Shown: piece after piece, positions 53,764-64,000 of the stretch
Numbering within the stretch: position 1 is the stretch's first letter
How the letters are laid out: every line of letters begins with the position of its first letter
NCBI GenBank assembly: GCA_002099365.1
Contig: MSED01000009.1
Coordinates: 2,232,001-2,296,000, forward strand
Direction: 5' to 3'
Source: Phialophora verrucosa
Taxonomy: Eukaryota > Ascomycota > Eurotiomycetes > Chaetothyriales > Herpotrichiellaceae
Length of the DNA stretch: 64,000 nucleotides
Notes under the pieces: generated by a model
Told to the model about the DNA's origin: nothing
What the model saw: only the letters and a program-made list of their open reading frames with translations
Databases searched by the model: none
Program-made: the position numbers and the translations under genes

Positions 53764-54246
53764 GCAAGACCCTCACACAGTTGCCAGATGATGCTTGCGG
53801 TATCTTTGAAGGTGAAAGAGAGAAATATAAGAAAGATCTCTTTCCTGGTGGCCCTGAGTACCGCGGAATATTCATGGGCATTTCCTTGGCCCATGGGTCT
53901 CGTCGTCGAAACCGGGGGAGTTCCAGAGGACGTCCTCAGCACGGTGGAACTCTTGCGTTGAGCATAGTGAATTCGTTATCCAGTACTGGTGCTGTTGCGC
54001 AAAGAACCCATTTGATGCCGGTGGACGTATCGCTATATCATCGCTGCTAGCCAAGGGTGGGAGGCGCTGAATACAAGATGGAAGAACTGGCAGGTTGGTA
54101 GGAGGGAGCGTAGGTGAACATCGAGGGCTGGCAGGCACAATCACGTCCACTTCACATCCAATTCACCATCCACCCTACCGCGAAATAGCTTGCATCAGTC
54201 ATTCAGTCCTCTTCCTGTTCAATCAGCGACTCTACGAGGCCGCACC
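53764..54246. other. Intergenic region
   Basis: This is the 3' end of the MYND gene and promoter of the RRM gene. No other feature is seen. Confidence 0.5.
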
Positions 54247-55456
54247 ATGGCCAGTCATGCATTCGGTGAGGACGCAGGTGCAATCACCATATCAATTCCA
54301 GAGTACAACACGTTGGTGAGCGAGACTGTGGCCATAGGCGGGAAAATGCAACTGACACAGCCGTAGCTCGACACCGGCCGCAAATATCATGCTCTGAGGC
54401 AAGCGTTGCTAATCGGAGGAGCCACCAACGAGTCGTTGGATATCTTGATCAGCAGCACTTCTCTACCAACGCCTGACCTCACGCCCAATGACAGTCCAGT
54501 TGACGAACCAACACCAGACCGTTCTAGTGTCTTGCAATGGGCTCCTGCGCCTACCAGTGGCCCATTCGTCCCTCGAGCTCCCCCAAGCACTACTTCGAAT
54601 CATCATCAGCAGAACGTGCCGCCCCCAAAGACTACCCTCGATCGACACAATTTGCCACCTCCTGAAACGGCCTGTGGCGAGGCAGCCCTGATAGCCCAGT
54701 TAGAAAAAGACTCTCAAGAATACGGGCACGGGTGCAGCGAAGCCACTGCGGCCAAACGTTCACTGGTCATCACCGGGCTATCGCCAGAGGCGACACTCAA
54801 GAGAGTCGCCAAGGTGCTGAAAGGAGGGGCCATCTTGCAAATGTACCTGAGCAAGAGAAACTGTTCCGCTCATGTGAGCTTCGTCGAGCCCATTGCGGCT
54901 GAGAGCTTCCTTGAGTATGCGCAAACTAATGAACTCTACATACAAGGCAAGAAGGTGGGTGTGATTGTCTTTCCTCGTGAGCACGTATGCTAACATAATC
55001 CAGGTGACTGTAAGCTGGGATAGCCAACAGAGATATATCAAGCCGAACCTGGCAAACCTCATTGCTTTCTCCGGGCTCACTCGCAACCTGGTGATCCGTT
55101 TTGCGAGAGAAGAGTGGACGGCGCAGAGCATCCGGGAGGACCTCGACCACATCCACCAGCTGGAGATTGTTGATCTCTTCTTCCGCAACGGCCACGCCTA
55201 CATTTCTCTGAATAGCATCCAGCACGCTCTGACGGCCAGAACCTGTATGCACTCGCAATTGAAGTACAAGAGATTGAAGATTGATTCCTGGCGTGATGAT
55301 TGTGCTCAACCACTCCCCCTTCCGCCACTCAAGCAACCACCGTACCTACTACCTGTTCAGCCAGCCGCAGTCCACCAAAACCGTTTCGCGGCTCTTTACT
55401 CGCGATCTGAAGAGAGCGAAGAGACGCTAGATTTGATCCAGTTCTCGGATTGTTGA
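54247..55456 (+). CDS. Two-RRM RNA-binding protein, Nrd1-like
   Basis: Three exons (54247-54315, 54367-54954, 55004-55456) give 369 aa. The N-terminus ISIPEYNTL-LDTGRKYHALRQALLIGGATNESLDILI, formed across the first splice, resembles the opening of fungal negative-regulator-of-differentiation (Nrd1-type) proteins. A Pro-rich linker follows. RRM1 is RSLVITGLSPEATLKRVAKVL...AHVSFVEPIAAESFLEYA, spliced to VTVSW. RRM2 is RNLVIRFAREEWTAQSIREDL...HAYISLNSIQHALTA. Fission-yeast Nrd1 has four RRMs, so this is a shorter relative. The last intron has a clear GCTAAC branch site. It should bind mRNA in the cytoplasm; targets unknown. Confidence 0.78.
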
Positions 55457-55784
55457 TAGTTGGAACTGGGACCAGACCGTCTTTTTCCGAAGGGGCCGTC
55501 CACCTGGAGAAACCCGAGTGGACAAACATGCCTCCGCGCTGAGGTACTGGGCGAATAATCCAGTCAAGTGCGCATCCGTTACGCGAACATCGACGCTTAT
55601 GGTGCTGAAAGGAAATATTCATAATGACAACATCACGTAGGAGCTCAGCTGTGCGATTAGTTGAGAAGGATACCACTCAGCTGGTTAATCATGATTCTTC
55701 GTTTGCGTCACTCTGCATTGTGAAGGTCAGCCATTGTTCCCCCAAATGCCACATGTAGTGGACCAACTGGCCACTCTTCCTGTC
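55457..55784. other. Intergenic, convergent 3' regions
   Basis: This 328-bp stretch lies between the RRM and nitrilase-type genes. Nothing is seen. Confidence 0.5.
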
Positions 55785-56864
55785 TCACTTCTCATGACTA
55801 TACCCGTAGTGCCAATTCTCGCCCGCTAAATCTGCCCTAATCTTATAATTCTCCTCGGCAACGTCAACCGTCCTCATGTCACACTCCACAATCCTCATGC
55901 CCGGCTCGCCATCGTCGAAACTTCCTCTGACTTTCCCTACAAGCGGCAGTACAACCTGACTTAAACCGGCATATCCCTCCTCCTTCGGTCCTCCAACGTT
56001 ACAAAACACGACGGCACAGGTATTCTCGAAAGACCTGGTAATCAGTGCGGATGCCAAAAATTGGACGTCCACGTCTGGGCCGTACGCTCTGGCTTCGGGG
56101 GTTAAATCGTCGCGGGTCCAAAACGTGGGAATTATGATCAAGCGGGCTCCCTGTCTAACCAGTGCGCGGCAGGCCTCTGGGAAGGCCAGGTCCCAGCAGA
56201 TGACGATGCCGACGGGTCCGAGAGGAGTTTCAATCACGGAGTGAGGGTTCAACTGTGGAGGAGGCCCTTCTTCCGTGGAAAGGTGATGGTGTTCCGGCTG
56301 ACTCCCTTTCACGGAATCAGGACCAGATGTCAAGACCGTACGCTCAGGAATCCACAGGTTTGCTTTCGTGTAACTCCCTAACAGCTCTCCTGTATATGAA
56401 ATAAATGGCGCGATATTTAACAGCTTAGGTCGCTTGACTGCATCCCCGGTAGTGCCATTACTCGCTTTGGGACTTGGCGACTTTGGATCAATGGTAACAA
56501 TCGTGCCTGGAACGATGTTGATCTTGCATTCTTGGGCAAGGGTCTGGTAGCGGGGCACGTATTCATACGCCGTGAGGGCGATTTGAGCGAAGCGCTCGTC
56601 ATCGGGAGTCCATCCTGAGAGGTGATACTCGGGGAGGACTGCCAAGGAGGCTCCTTGTGCGGCGGCTTCTCTTATGTAGTTGGAGGCTTGGTTGAAGTTG
56701 TATTCTGGGTCCAGGGGCTGATAGCGGTGTTAGTGTAAGGGATGTCGAGGATGTCTTCAGAAGCATTCATTGATTGTCGTTGAGAAGGATTACCCTACCT
56801 TGGGATGGAGCTGAATCAGTGCGACCTTGAATTTCTGATCAAAGGATTCATAGGAGGTCGCCAT
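55785..56864 (-). CDS. Nitrilase-superfamily carbon-nitrogen hydrolase
   Basis: Two exons, 56864-56799 and 56717-55785, with an 81-nt intron, give 332 aa. The catalytic triad is visible: Glu in LPEYHLSGW, Lys in YTKANLWIPE, and Cys in VICWDLAFPEACR. Joining FKVALIQLHPK (exon 1) to PLDPEYNFNQASNYIREAAAQGASLAVLPEY restores the usual nitrilase start. The enzyme should cut an amide or related C-N bond in the cytosol. The motifs fit the amidase branches (Nit, N-terminal amidase or ureidopropionase-like) as well as true nitrilases, so the substrate stays open. An Arg/Glu-rich loop near TRDDLTPEARAYGPDVDVQFLASAL is family-typical. It is divergent from eIF3l. Confidence 0.87.
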
Positions 56865-57233
56865 AGCCAATGTCCACAACCGAGGAGGTCTCTCGCTGGA
56901 GTATGTTGTATCGGTTTGAGCAAAAGAAGGTGCCTTGAAAGATTAATGCTCGGCGAGGCTCTGTCGAAGTGCGGGCAGATCCGCGTCGTAACGAGAGAAA
57001 GGCTGCACTAAGCCGTTTCTGGATTTTGCCCACTGAACAAATTCGTGGGCCCTGCAATTCTCCAATATTTCGACACGACGAGGAGACAATTACACTGCGC
57101 TCGCCCCAAGAGCGAGACTTTACGAGGTGTCATTCGAGAGATCCGTGCATGAGAGTTGCCTCTCTGTGACCCCTAACCTCAAACCTTCCGGCCCTCATCG
57201 CACTCCTCCCGCCACCTTCGAATTCCTGAGACG
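56865..57233. other. Divergent promoter region
   Basis: This 369-bp region is shared by the nitrilase-type gene and eIF3l. No other feature is seen. Confidence 0.5.
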
Positions 57234-58756
57234 ATGTCGTACGCCAACGGCAATGCCTTCCCCGACGAGGACGTGGAGGAAGAGACCCTTGTCGCAGACT
57301 ACCAGGAGCAGGTGAACAACTACGCAGATGAAGGTGCAGACCTGGGTCGCGCAGACTCAATAATCAGTGGAGGACCAGCAGATCTTCGAGCACAGCTTGA
57401 GGCCGCTGCTGCTCCGCTAGAGTTTCAGGCGAGTTTGGAGACAAAGTGAGTCTTTGCTGTCTCGAGAACTGGCGCCATATTCCCCTTTGGCTTCGACACA
57501 GATATGACTAACAGCATAATCGCAGATTCCAATCGTATGACAACTACTGCTCGCTCTTCCATTATATTCTCAATTCCGATGGCCCCGTCGAGATCGAAAC
57601 GCCCTCGTACTTCTGGGCCTGGGATGTCATCGACGAATTCATCTACCAGTTCGAATCCTTCTGCCGGTATCGAAACCGTGTTGCCCGTACCGCTCCGACC
57701 GAGGAAGAAGCCCAAGTACTGCGTGAAAATCCAAACACATGGGGCTGCTACAGCGTCTTGAACGTGCTGTATTCGCTCATTCAGCGCTCGCAAATCAACG
57801 AGCAATTGGCGGCTACGAAGAGGGGAGAAGATGCACAAGCCGTGGCCGGCGAATATGGCTCTCGCCCTCTGTATAGGATGCTGGGGTACTTTTCCATCAT
57901 CGGCTTGCTGCGTGTGCACTGTCTGCTTGGGGACTTCAGCCTCGCACTCAAAACCCTCGACGACATCGAGATGAACAAGAAAGCCATGTTCGCCCGCGTC
58001 ATGGCCGCCCACCTGAACACATACTACTACGTCGGCTTCAGCTACATGATGCTGCGCCGCTATGCCGACGCGGTGCGCATGTTCAGCCACATCCTCGTAT
58101 ATGTGTCCCGCACCAAGAATTTCCAGAAGGGCCCGAACCAGGGACAATTCGATGCCATCGCCAAGAAGACGGAGCAAATGTACGCACTTATCGCCATCTG
58201 CGTGTCTTTTGCCCCCACCCGCCTGGACGACAGCATCCACACCACCCTCCGTGAGAAATACGGCGAGAAGTTCTCGAAGCTCCAGCGCGGAGGGCCGGAG
58301 TCTCTGCCCATCTTCAAGGAATTGTTCCAGAGCGCGTGTCCCAAGTTCATCAATCCCACGCCCCCTGATTTTGACAATCCAAGCCTCAACATTGACCCCG
58401 TCGACCACCATACCGAGATCTTCATGGACGAAGTGAAGAACACGCTCTTCAACCCCTTGATCAAGTCGTATCTGAAACTCTACACTACCATGTCGATTCA
58501 GAAACTGTCCAACTTTCTGGACGTGGAGCCCGAAAAGCTGCGGTCGTGGCTGCTCGTCAACAAACAGCGCAGCTGCCGCCAAATCCGCTGGACAGAGGGT
58601 GGCTTGCTCGAGGGTGAAATTGTGGGTGTCCTAGGCAACGGCAGTTCTGAAGGATTGGACTACGCGATTGAAGGCGATTTGATCCATATCAGTGAAGCGA
58701 AGCAAGGACGACGACTGGTTGATTGGTACTTGAGGAATCTTGCGCGAGCTTATTAG
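57234..58756 (+). CDS. Translation initiation factor eIF3 subunit l
   Basis: Two exons, 57234-57445 and 57526-58756, give 480 aa, the normal size. The acidic start (FPDEDVEEETLVADYQEQVNNY) leads into the helical repeat region: FQSYDNYCSLFHYILNSDGPVEIETPSYFWAWDVIDEFIYQFESFCRYR. NTWGCYSVLNVLYSLIQRSQINEQL, RPLYRMLGYFSIIGLLRVHCLLGDFSLAL and AHLNTYYYVGFSYMMLRRYADAVR follow, ending in a PCI domain with LKLYTTMSIQKLSNFLDVEPEKLRSWLL. eIF3l is part of the eIF3 scaffold that brings mRNA and initiator tRNA to the 40S ribosome. Baker's yeast lacks it; moulds keep it. An 80-nt intron joins SLETK and FQSYDN. Identity is very secure. Confidence 0.97.
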
Positions 58757-60066
58757 TCCTGGAATCCAAGTAATGACTGTGATGTCTTTCTTGGCTGGTG
58801 AATCTCGTGCTAGCCGGGCGGGTTTCAGCTTCATGATATGTTGCGCTTCTCGGATCGCCTAGGGTATTAAGTGAGGTAGCTGCAAGGTAGCAGAGTTTGA
58901 CGACACGAAGAAGAGTCGACGGAGATGCTCATGTCTGAGAAATGATTTGTCGCCGAGAAGACTCGACGAAGAGAGAAGTATCAGGCTTAAAACGAGGACG
59001 GGGAAAAATCCAACTCAGCGTGAGTGTGGTGCTGATATGCGACGGTAAGCGCAAGAGGAAGGCGACCGAAATCTTTCGTGCATATGAGATGCAGCGACTA
59101 TGTGAAGCATGGAGGCCACCTCCTCAGGCACACACCCTCAATCCGGCACCAAGCCCACACCTATGCCATGGGTGTAATTGGGAGTGAGAGTCGAACATAG
59201 CCTACAGGGCAGAATAGAAGAAGATGAAGAAGAATTAAAAAAAGTGAAATATTTCCGCATCTGCATTTTGTTGACCGATGTGCTTCTCACACGACCGCCC
59301 GCCCGCCTCCCAGATGCTATATACTTCTTTCCGCAGTCCGAGCTCGACCATAATGAAATGCAACGAGACGCACGGAAAAGCACGTCGGGTGTTCCCTACC
59401 TTAAGACACGGGTTCTGATACGTCCTTGTTGGCCGTGCTGCGTTCGTATCCGAGTTGAGTTGAGTTGAGTCCGGGGCTAGAGCGACAGTCCCGTGGGAGG
59501 TGTGTTCTCAACAAAGGGCGTGGTCTCATCCGTGTCTTGTGTCTATGTAGCGGGAGGTGGTGCGATGCGTCTTTGCTTTCCGCTTCCTCTTCCCCGACCT
59601 CGTCGAATTCCTCATTCTCATCTATCGGCTGTTTCTGCCCCTGCCTCCGGAGAAGACATAAATGCACACGCGTGGCGGTCCGTTCGCGCTGGAGCACGGC
59701 GGCGTGAGTCCGAGATCTGGTCATGATACTCTTCTCTCTTCGTAGCGATAGAAGCATGGATTCGGGCGCGAGCGAGAGCTTCTGACATAGACGGCCAGAA
59801 GGCTCTCTCCTGGTTTGACTGTCTGGTTGATGGGCTGATTTACACCCAGGTGTGGTGGTGATGGTGATATTGGAAAAGGCACTCGCTTTAGACTGCTCCC
59901 CGTTGCTCTTCGGACTGACTGGCCGATCGTGCAATTGAAATATCCATGGAGAAAGGGGTCCTCGTCCGCAAGTCGATAAACGTTTCCATTTGCACATGTT
60001 ATGCATAGATCGGATTTTGCTTCTACCGGAAATTTCACTCTGGCTGGCTTACCGGCTGCCCTAAGA
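58757..60066. other. 1.3-kb gap between convergent genes
   Basis: This lies between the 3' ends of eIF3l and PAF1. A 201-aa minus frame (59401-60006) has low-complexity composition and no family features, so I do not call it. Confidence 0.5.
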
Positions 60067-61713
60067 TCAATCATCGAGCATACCGTCGTCGTCGTCTTCT
60101 TCCGCGTCGGCATCCATTTCCCTCGCTGGATTGCCGTTTACGGGCGGCGGTGGCGTGTTACGATCATCAGCTCTGTCCTTCCTCTGCGCACCATTCATAG
60201 ATACTTCGGCTTCCTCTGCAGCCTCGACTTCAGCCATGGACACGTCTTGAGCACCATCATGCAGCGATCCCTGCTCGTCCAAAATCCGGTCCGCATGTTC
60301 CTTCTCCTCCTGCAACTGCACCTCCCGTTCAAGTTCGGCCCACTGCTCCGCAAAGCTCTGATCATTGCGTCCCCGGAATTCACTTCGGATATGCCGTTCC
60401 TTGGCATCGGGTTCGCGGAACAACACCATCATTTGATCGGGCAGGTCTTCTTCCAGGGCGTCGCCGGCGCCAGAGCGCGCGTTCCGCTGTTTGGAGAGCT
60501 GGCCGCGATCAGCTTTCATCTTGACGCGCTCGTAGATTGGGTAGTAATAGGCCGCCGGGCTGTCATGCTTGCGGAAGCGTGAGTGTTGCGGCAGGTTGGC
60601 AGGGTTGACGAGGGACAGGGCGACCACGCGGCGGGGGTCGACTTCCTGGCGGGTGGCATCGGTATATACTCTTATACGCTCAAAGGGCAGTCTTGGGGTG
60701 CCGTCGGCAGATTCCTCGAGCAGGGGGGCAATGAGATTGGGGTCGTCTTTGTTGGGATTGGAGTCATCGAAGAGTTGGCGGACGCGCGATGTTGAATCTG
60801 CGTGTTTAGGCACCGATAGCAACCACGTATATGGCTCGGGACCGGGGTCGGAGTAGTCCTGTGGATTTGCCTCGTGAGCTTCTTTGCGCGCCCGCCACTC
60901 GGGCATCAATTCCGGGTTCTCTGAGGCCATCAGCAGGCCGACATCGATACGGTCGTCTCTGCGGCCGTTTTTGAGCGGTGGAAGGGGCGGCTTGTCGAAC
61001 TTAATGGCCTGCCAGTTGGAGGCCATATCTGTGCCGGTTTCGAGGTCCGGCAAGATGGGGTAATACTCGACCGGTGTGAGTTTGCGATTGTCTGGATGTT
61101 GAGGATGTTCCCATGCGTCTCGTTCTACAGAGGTGATAGGGTTTGCTTTGGCGTCTTTGGGCTTGTAAGGAATGCTGGCGGGATAGGCCAGGTCGAAGCC
61201 CTTCTGAATCTGTCTTTTGATGTTTTCTGGGTCGTCTCGAGACACAGGTACCGGTGGTGGTTTGGCGCCTGCGGCCTTTTGCGGCCGAGAAGTCGATCGC
61301 ATGAACGGATCTGTCGTTTTGGCTATCTGTGAGGCGGTCATGTATTGTGTTTTCCGCAGGAAAGAGACGTTGTTCTTTGCGCCCTGGCTCTTCAACTGAT
61401 CCAGCGACATCAGCAGGGCTTGATCTGCAGGATCTAGAACCGGTGTGATCTCGGGAGCCATGATTGCGCTCTCATCCCCCAAGAAATAGCCCGGCACGCC
61501 GATCATGTCTATGGGCATTCCCCCTTCTGCGTCGGTCTCAATATTGGGTTCTTCTCGTTTCGCCAGGCCAGACGCGTAACCTGTCGTGAGGTATTGAGCC
61601 AGGCCACCGGTGTCGATGTCGAGCAACTTCGGAGGCATAGGCGGAGGAGGCAGGTCGTTTCGATATCGGATCGAAACGACCATGTCCTGCTTGAATGTCT
61701 TTGCGTCGGCCAT
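60067..61713 (-). CDS. PAF1: RNA polymerase II-associated factor PAF1
   Basis: A single exon encodes 548 aa from the Met at 61713. The family opening FKQDMVVSIRYRNDLPPPPMPPKLLDID is followed by MIGVPGYFLGDESAIMAP. Then come LDPADQALLMSLDQ, VSFLRKTQYMTASQ, DNRKLTPVEYYPILPDLETGTDMASNWQAIKFDKPP and PYTWLLSVPK. The C-terminal ~90 residues are acidic and Glu/Asp-rich, ending DADAEEDDDDGMLDD. PAF1 is the scaffold of the Paf1 complex, which travels with RNA polymerase II and supports elongation and histone modification in the nucleus. It shares its promoter with cytochrome c haem lyase. Confidence 0.95.
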   Translation of the reverse strand: MADAKTFKQDMVVSIRYRNDLPPPPMPPKLLDIDTGGLAQYLTTGYASGLAKREEPNIETDAEGGMPIDMIGVPGYFLGDESAIMAPEITPVLDPADQALLMSLDQLKSQGAKNNVSFLRKTQYMTASQIAKTTDPFMRSTSRPQKAAGAKPPPVPVSRDDPENIKRQIQKGFDLAYPASIPYKPKDAKANPITSVERDAWEHPQHPDNRKLTPVEYYPILPDLETGTDMASNWQAIKFDKPPLPPLKNGRRDDRIDVGLLMASENPELMPEWRARKEAHEANPQDYSDPGPEPYTWLLSVPKHADSTSRVRQLFDDSNPNKDDPNLIAPLLEESADGTPRLPFERIRVYTDATRQEVDPRRVVALSLVNPANLPQHSRFRKHDSPAAYYYPIYERVKMKADRGQLSKQRNARSGAGDALEEDLPDQMMVLFREPDAKERHIRSEFRGRNDQSFAEQWAELEREVQLQEEKEHADRILDEQGSLHDGAQDVSMAEVEAAEEAEVSMNGAQRKDRADDRNTPPPPVNGNPAREMDADAEEDDDDGMLDD

Positions 61714-62087
61714 GTTGACGAGGTGTTGCTCAGTTCGCGAAGAAGATTGTGAAGCCGCAGCCCGAGTCGAGTCAGCGATGACCAACAACCAAAATCATGA
61801 ACTGTTCCACGTGTAGAAGAACAGAACGAGAGACAATAGGGATTGTGTCGGATTCGACTGTGGCTGTCGAGACGCGCTCATGGTTTCGTCTCCAAAAAGT
61901 CCAAAGTGCAGGTCAAGGCGGCGGAATGAACGACGAATGAGCGCAGCTCCAACTTCTCAGCAAAAAGCCTCGCTGCCGTCATTGCTCCGACCTTCACTGC
62001 CCGTTCAACTCAAAAAGTCTCTTTACAGCCACCTGGTTAGTCCTTTCTTGTTCTGCACGTACTCTCTCTCTCTTTAATTCTGCAACG
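61714..62087. other. Divergent promoter region
   Basis: This 374-bp region separates PAF1 and the haem lyase. A CT-rich run (TCTCTCTCTC, 62062-62073) lies just before the haem lyase start, as in many mould promoters. Confidence 0.5.
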
Positions 62088-63232
62088 ATGGGCTGGTTCT
62101 GGGCAGACCCAACGCCAAACCCCTCCGCTGCGACAATTGCGCCGCACGCCATACATCAATCCTCTAACGCCGCTCCTCCGGTACGTACTTACATGTGCAC
62201 GCCTTCATCACCCGAGATAGAACTGACACTGTCTCTTTGCAGCCAGGATGTCCGATGCACAAACCCGACAACACCTCGTCTGCGGCCCCATTTTCGCCTC
62301 TTCCCAACCCATCAAATACAAACACAAACTCAACACAGTCGTCCTGTCCCGTAAAAGCGCCAAACCATGGCCTCCGCTCAGCGCCGTCCGTCTCCTCCTC
62401 CTCTGAACAAGCCAACGCCTCAACGCTCGCCAAACTCAATCCCCTAAACTACATGCCTGCCCTTTCCAACGCCCCCTCTGCCGATAGCCCTCAGTCCGTG
62501 TCTCTCCCGCTATCACGCGAAACATCCTCCATCCCCCGCACCGACAGCTCCGGCAACTGGGAATACCCCTCGCCGCAACAGATGTACAACGCCATGCTGC
62601 GCAAAGGCTACACCGACACTCCCGCCGAGCACGTTGAGGCCATGGTTGCGGTCCACAATTTCCTGAATGAGGGCGCGTGGGCGGAGATCGAGGACTGGGA
62701 GGCCCTGTTCAGCAAGGGGTTAGGCGCCGCGTGGAGAGTATGCTCGCACGGCGAGGAGGGCGTTGCGCTCGAAAGAGCGAGGCGCGAGTTCACGCAGCGG
62801 CGGAGGGAGGTCCTGGGCCTGGCGCCCGAAAGCGAGGGCGATGATGACAGCAAGCCGAAGCTCATCCGCTTCCAGGGCCGGCCGAAGGAGCCAACGCCCA
62901 AGGCTCGCATGTTGCAGGTCCTGGGGACTGTGTTCCCCGGCCATTTCAACCAGGAGGCGCCATTCGATCGACACGATTGGTACGTTTCGCGGAGGTTGCC
63001 CGATGGGTCGACCCGCGAGGTGAGGTATGTGATAGACTATTATGGCGGCGGGGTAGAGGAGGAGACAGGCCAACCCGTGTTTTACTTGGATATCAGACCC
63101 GCGCTCGACAGCCCGACTGCGGCGGCGGAGCGGGCCATGAGGTGGGGAGGCGATGTGTGGTGGAGGGCCAGTGGAGGAGCCGCAAGGGAGGCGTTTGCGC
63201 GGGCTAAGGATAGGGAGAGGAACGGGTCGTAA
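62088..63232 (+). CDS. CYC3: Cytochrome c haem lyase (holocytochrome c synthase)
   Basis: Two exons, 62088-62180 and 62243-63232, give 360 aa. The enzyme attaches haem to apocytochrome c in the mitochondrial intermembrane space. Two Cys-Pro haem-binding motifs are present: GCPMHK (Cys34, just after the intron) and SCPVKA (Cys66). They are followed by LNPLNYMP, a Ser/Pro-rich linker and the catalytic part: SGNWEYPSPQQMYNAMLRKGYTDTPAEHVEAMVAVHNFLNEGAWAEIEDWE. Later come GRPKEPTPKARMLQVLG, FDRHDWYVSR and RYVIDYYGG, matching the family order. DIRPALDSPTAAAERAMRWGGDVWW is the usual C-terminus. The linker between the motifs and the core is longer than in yeast. Lyases for c and c1 are fused in some fungi, so it might serve both. 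Confidence 0.94.
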
Positions 63233-64000
63233 GATGAGCTGACGCGACCGAAACTGCTGCTGTCTGCCTCATGTGTTTGTGCTTGTCGCCCTACGGCCAC
63301 CTCCCGCGACGGGAGACATGTGGACTACCGATTCTGGATTTGTTATGGCGCCAACAAACCCGAGGCTGCAGTGCGGATGTGCTTGGGCAAGGGCGCTCGA
63401 TGGAGTTTCACGTACACTGGGATGACCAGAGGTCGCTTTCTACTTTGGAGCGCTGAAGACTCGCCCCTCTGTGATAATATGTATGTAACGCTTTGTAGAT
63501 TAGCTACCCATGACTTATGGCCACTGCACAGGTGTGGTCTATGTGCACTTCAACATCGGCGAGTGTCCGGCGTTTGGCAGTAACCTGTACAGTTTCCGTA
63601 CGAAGCCATGGTTGCATTTCTCGGAGGGAATCTTCGCTCCCTCGATGGTCGGGGCATGTGACCATCCGTCAGCAGGCGCGATATATGATACGTTTAAACT
63701 ATAGTCACGAGCCCTGCTCATGGGTATATGTTGCGGCATGGAGTTTGTTGTCCGACTTTTCTGGACAAACACTTCTCCATATGAACGGCAAAAGTTGTTG
63801 CGCAATCGAGAGAAAGTAGATATACCGCCAAATGTTGTATCAAGGGCGATCCTTTCCGCGCAGCCCGGAGAGCAGAAATTCCTGCAACCGGGTCCTTGCA
63901 TAAGTCTCTTCGACCGAATAGGGAAGATGGGCCTATTGAGGTTTTTCGTCCAACTCACGGTGTTCGGCGTGAGGGTAACGCTGTACTCTGAGCTTGCAGA
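63233..64000. other. Right-edge region without a supportable gene
   Basis: This is the 3' end of the haem lyase followed by short frames. A 139-aa minus frame (63539-63958) has no recognised motif and could belong to a gene beyond the edge. Confidence 0.4.

Noticed and set aside
57425..58582. 385-aa minus-strand frame
   Set aside because: It is antisense to eIF3l, which is unmistakable.
59401..60006. 201-aa minus-strand frame
   Set aside because: It has low-complexity His/Arg/Pro composition, no motif and no good start. It is probably the 3' UTR of PAF1.

Overview
The window is nuclear DNA from a filamentous ascomycete (Pezizomycotina). Genes lie on both strands at about one per 1.9 kb. They carry short 50-120 nt spliceosomal introns with GTAAGT/GTGAGT-like donors. 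Families typical of mould genomes are present: a HET-domain protein, Zn2Cys6 regulators, an EXR/F-box-like protein, a Baeyer-Villiger monooxygenase and a YAT-type permease. A Eurotiomycete is my best guess, but no marker here fixes the order. No rRNA, tRNA, transposon or CRISPR was recognised.

Layout. 1-9 kb: 5' part of a DEVH-type RNA helicase (runs off the left edge), an epoxide hydrolase, a secreted metallophosphoesterase/5'-nucleotidase, a regulator-like protein without a zinc cluster, and a broken cytochrome P450. 10-22 kb: three back-to-back gene pairs, namely DUF1349 protein/Baeyer-Villiger monooxygenase, membrane-anchored HODM-like haem protein (DUF3445)/class III transaminase, and Zn2Cys6 activator/amino-acid permease. 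23.9-64 kb: mostly housekeeping genes (PDH E1-beta, MCP1-like, TRM1, mitochondrial bS21, nitrilase-type hydrolase, eIF3l, PAF1, cytochrome c haem lyase). Mixed with them are a HET protein, a ferric reductase-like protein, RING, MYND, C2H2 and RRM proteins, a coiled-coil protein and one unrecognised small gene.

Main discovery candidate. The 10.0-21.9 kb block looks like one regulon. All three of its divergent promoters contain the same 10-bp palindrome TCGGCGCCGA (11018-11027, 15156-15165, 19655-19664), and I found no other exact copy in the window. It is an inverted CGG-N2-CCG, the kind of site bound by Zn2Cys6 dimers, and a Zn2Cys6 gene is inside the block. The transaminase most resembles bacterial aromatic beta-amino-acid (beta-phenylalanine) transaminases. 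Their beta-keto acid product can decarboxylate to an aryl ketone, a classic Baeyer-Villiger substrate. With a permease and an N-demethylase-like haem protein, the block could encode uptake and breakdown of an (N-methylated) beta-amino acid. The palindromes and gene layout are seen in the sequence; the pathway is inference.

Large gaps without a supportable gene are listed individually. Gene models were made by hand from reading frame, splice signals and family likeness, so first exons and start codons are the least certain parts.
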